Assembly: GCA_015489265.1 (NCBI GenBank)
Contig: WFZY01000017.1
Coordinates: 1 to 5,724, forward strand
Reading direction: 5' to 3'
DNA length: 5,724 nucleotides
DNA from: Flavobacteriaceae bacterium
Lineage (GTDB): Bacteria; Bacteroidota; Bacteroidia; Flavobacteriales; Flavobacteriaceae
The translations under genes and the position numbers were made by a program. Below are positions 5,704 through 5,724 of the stretch, piece by piece. Within the stretch, counting starts at the first letter, position 1. The number at the start of each line of letters is the position of its first letter. A model generated the notes under the pieces. The model was not told where the DNA came from and did no database searches. It was given only the letters and a program-made list of their open reading frames with translations.

Positions 5704-5724
5704 TTTTATTAGATGGTTTATTAT

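Larger units (their letters stand above)
5504..5724. other. Gene-free intergenic region at the right edge
   Basis: No coding region is supported in these 221 bases. The left part (5504-5588) is very AT-rich and holds the probable maf promoter. The rest is the 51-bp repeat array and 21 bases that run off the window. The gene beyond the edge is not visible, so whether this region also serves a divergent or upstream gene cannot be told. Confidence 0.7.

Overview
This AT-rich window most likely comes from a member of the Bacteroidota. The phosphate transporter has the long, PhoU-like-tailed form and the GVSNDAVN motif that I associate with this phylum. The 482-residue protein belongs to a family I know mainly from Bacteroidota. 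The start codons lack Shine-Dalgarno sequences, and several upstream regions carry the Bacteroidota -7 promoter box TAnnTTTG. The genus cannot be told from the sequence.

Layout, left to right. A short XRE-type helix-turn-helix regulator (123-560, +) sits behind a 122-bp control region. That region holds two identical perfect 12-bp palindromes on either side of a good -7 box, a strong sign of autoregulation. The regulator faces a group of four minus-strand genes, which read from the right as maf (nucleotide pyrophosphatase, 4940-5503), a Pit-family phosphate permease with a PhoU-like C-terminal domain (2518-4860), a 482-residue conserved protein of unknown function (1010-2458), and a YjbQ/UPF0047 protein (593-1003). 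The last two are only 6 bp apart and are surely cotranscribed. The gaps in front of the permease (79 bp) and the 482-residue gene (59 bp) each contain a perfect -7 box, so internal promoters are likely. The right end (5504-5724) has no gene. It holds two complete and one partial copy of a 51-bp tandem repeat built around a GC-rich hairpin.

How the parts fit. The permease should import phosphate, with its cytoplasmic tail as a possible built-in regulatory module. Maf hydrolyses non-canonical or pyrimidine nucleoside triphosphates. YjbQ proteins have been linked to a weak thiamine-phosphate synthase activity. Apart from a loose phosphate/nucleotide theme, nothing proves that the four genes share a pathway, and the cluster looks mainly like chromosomal housekeeping genes. 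The less ordinary signals are in the DNA between genes: the twin operators, an 8-bp TATGCT(A/T)A motif 39-48 bp upstream of three separate start codons, inverted repeats over two of the -7 boxes, and the 51-bp repeats.
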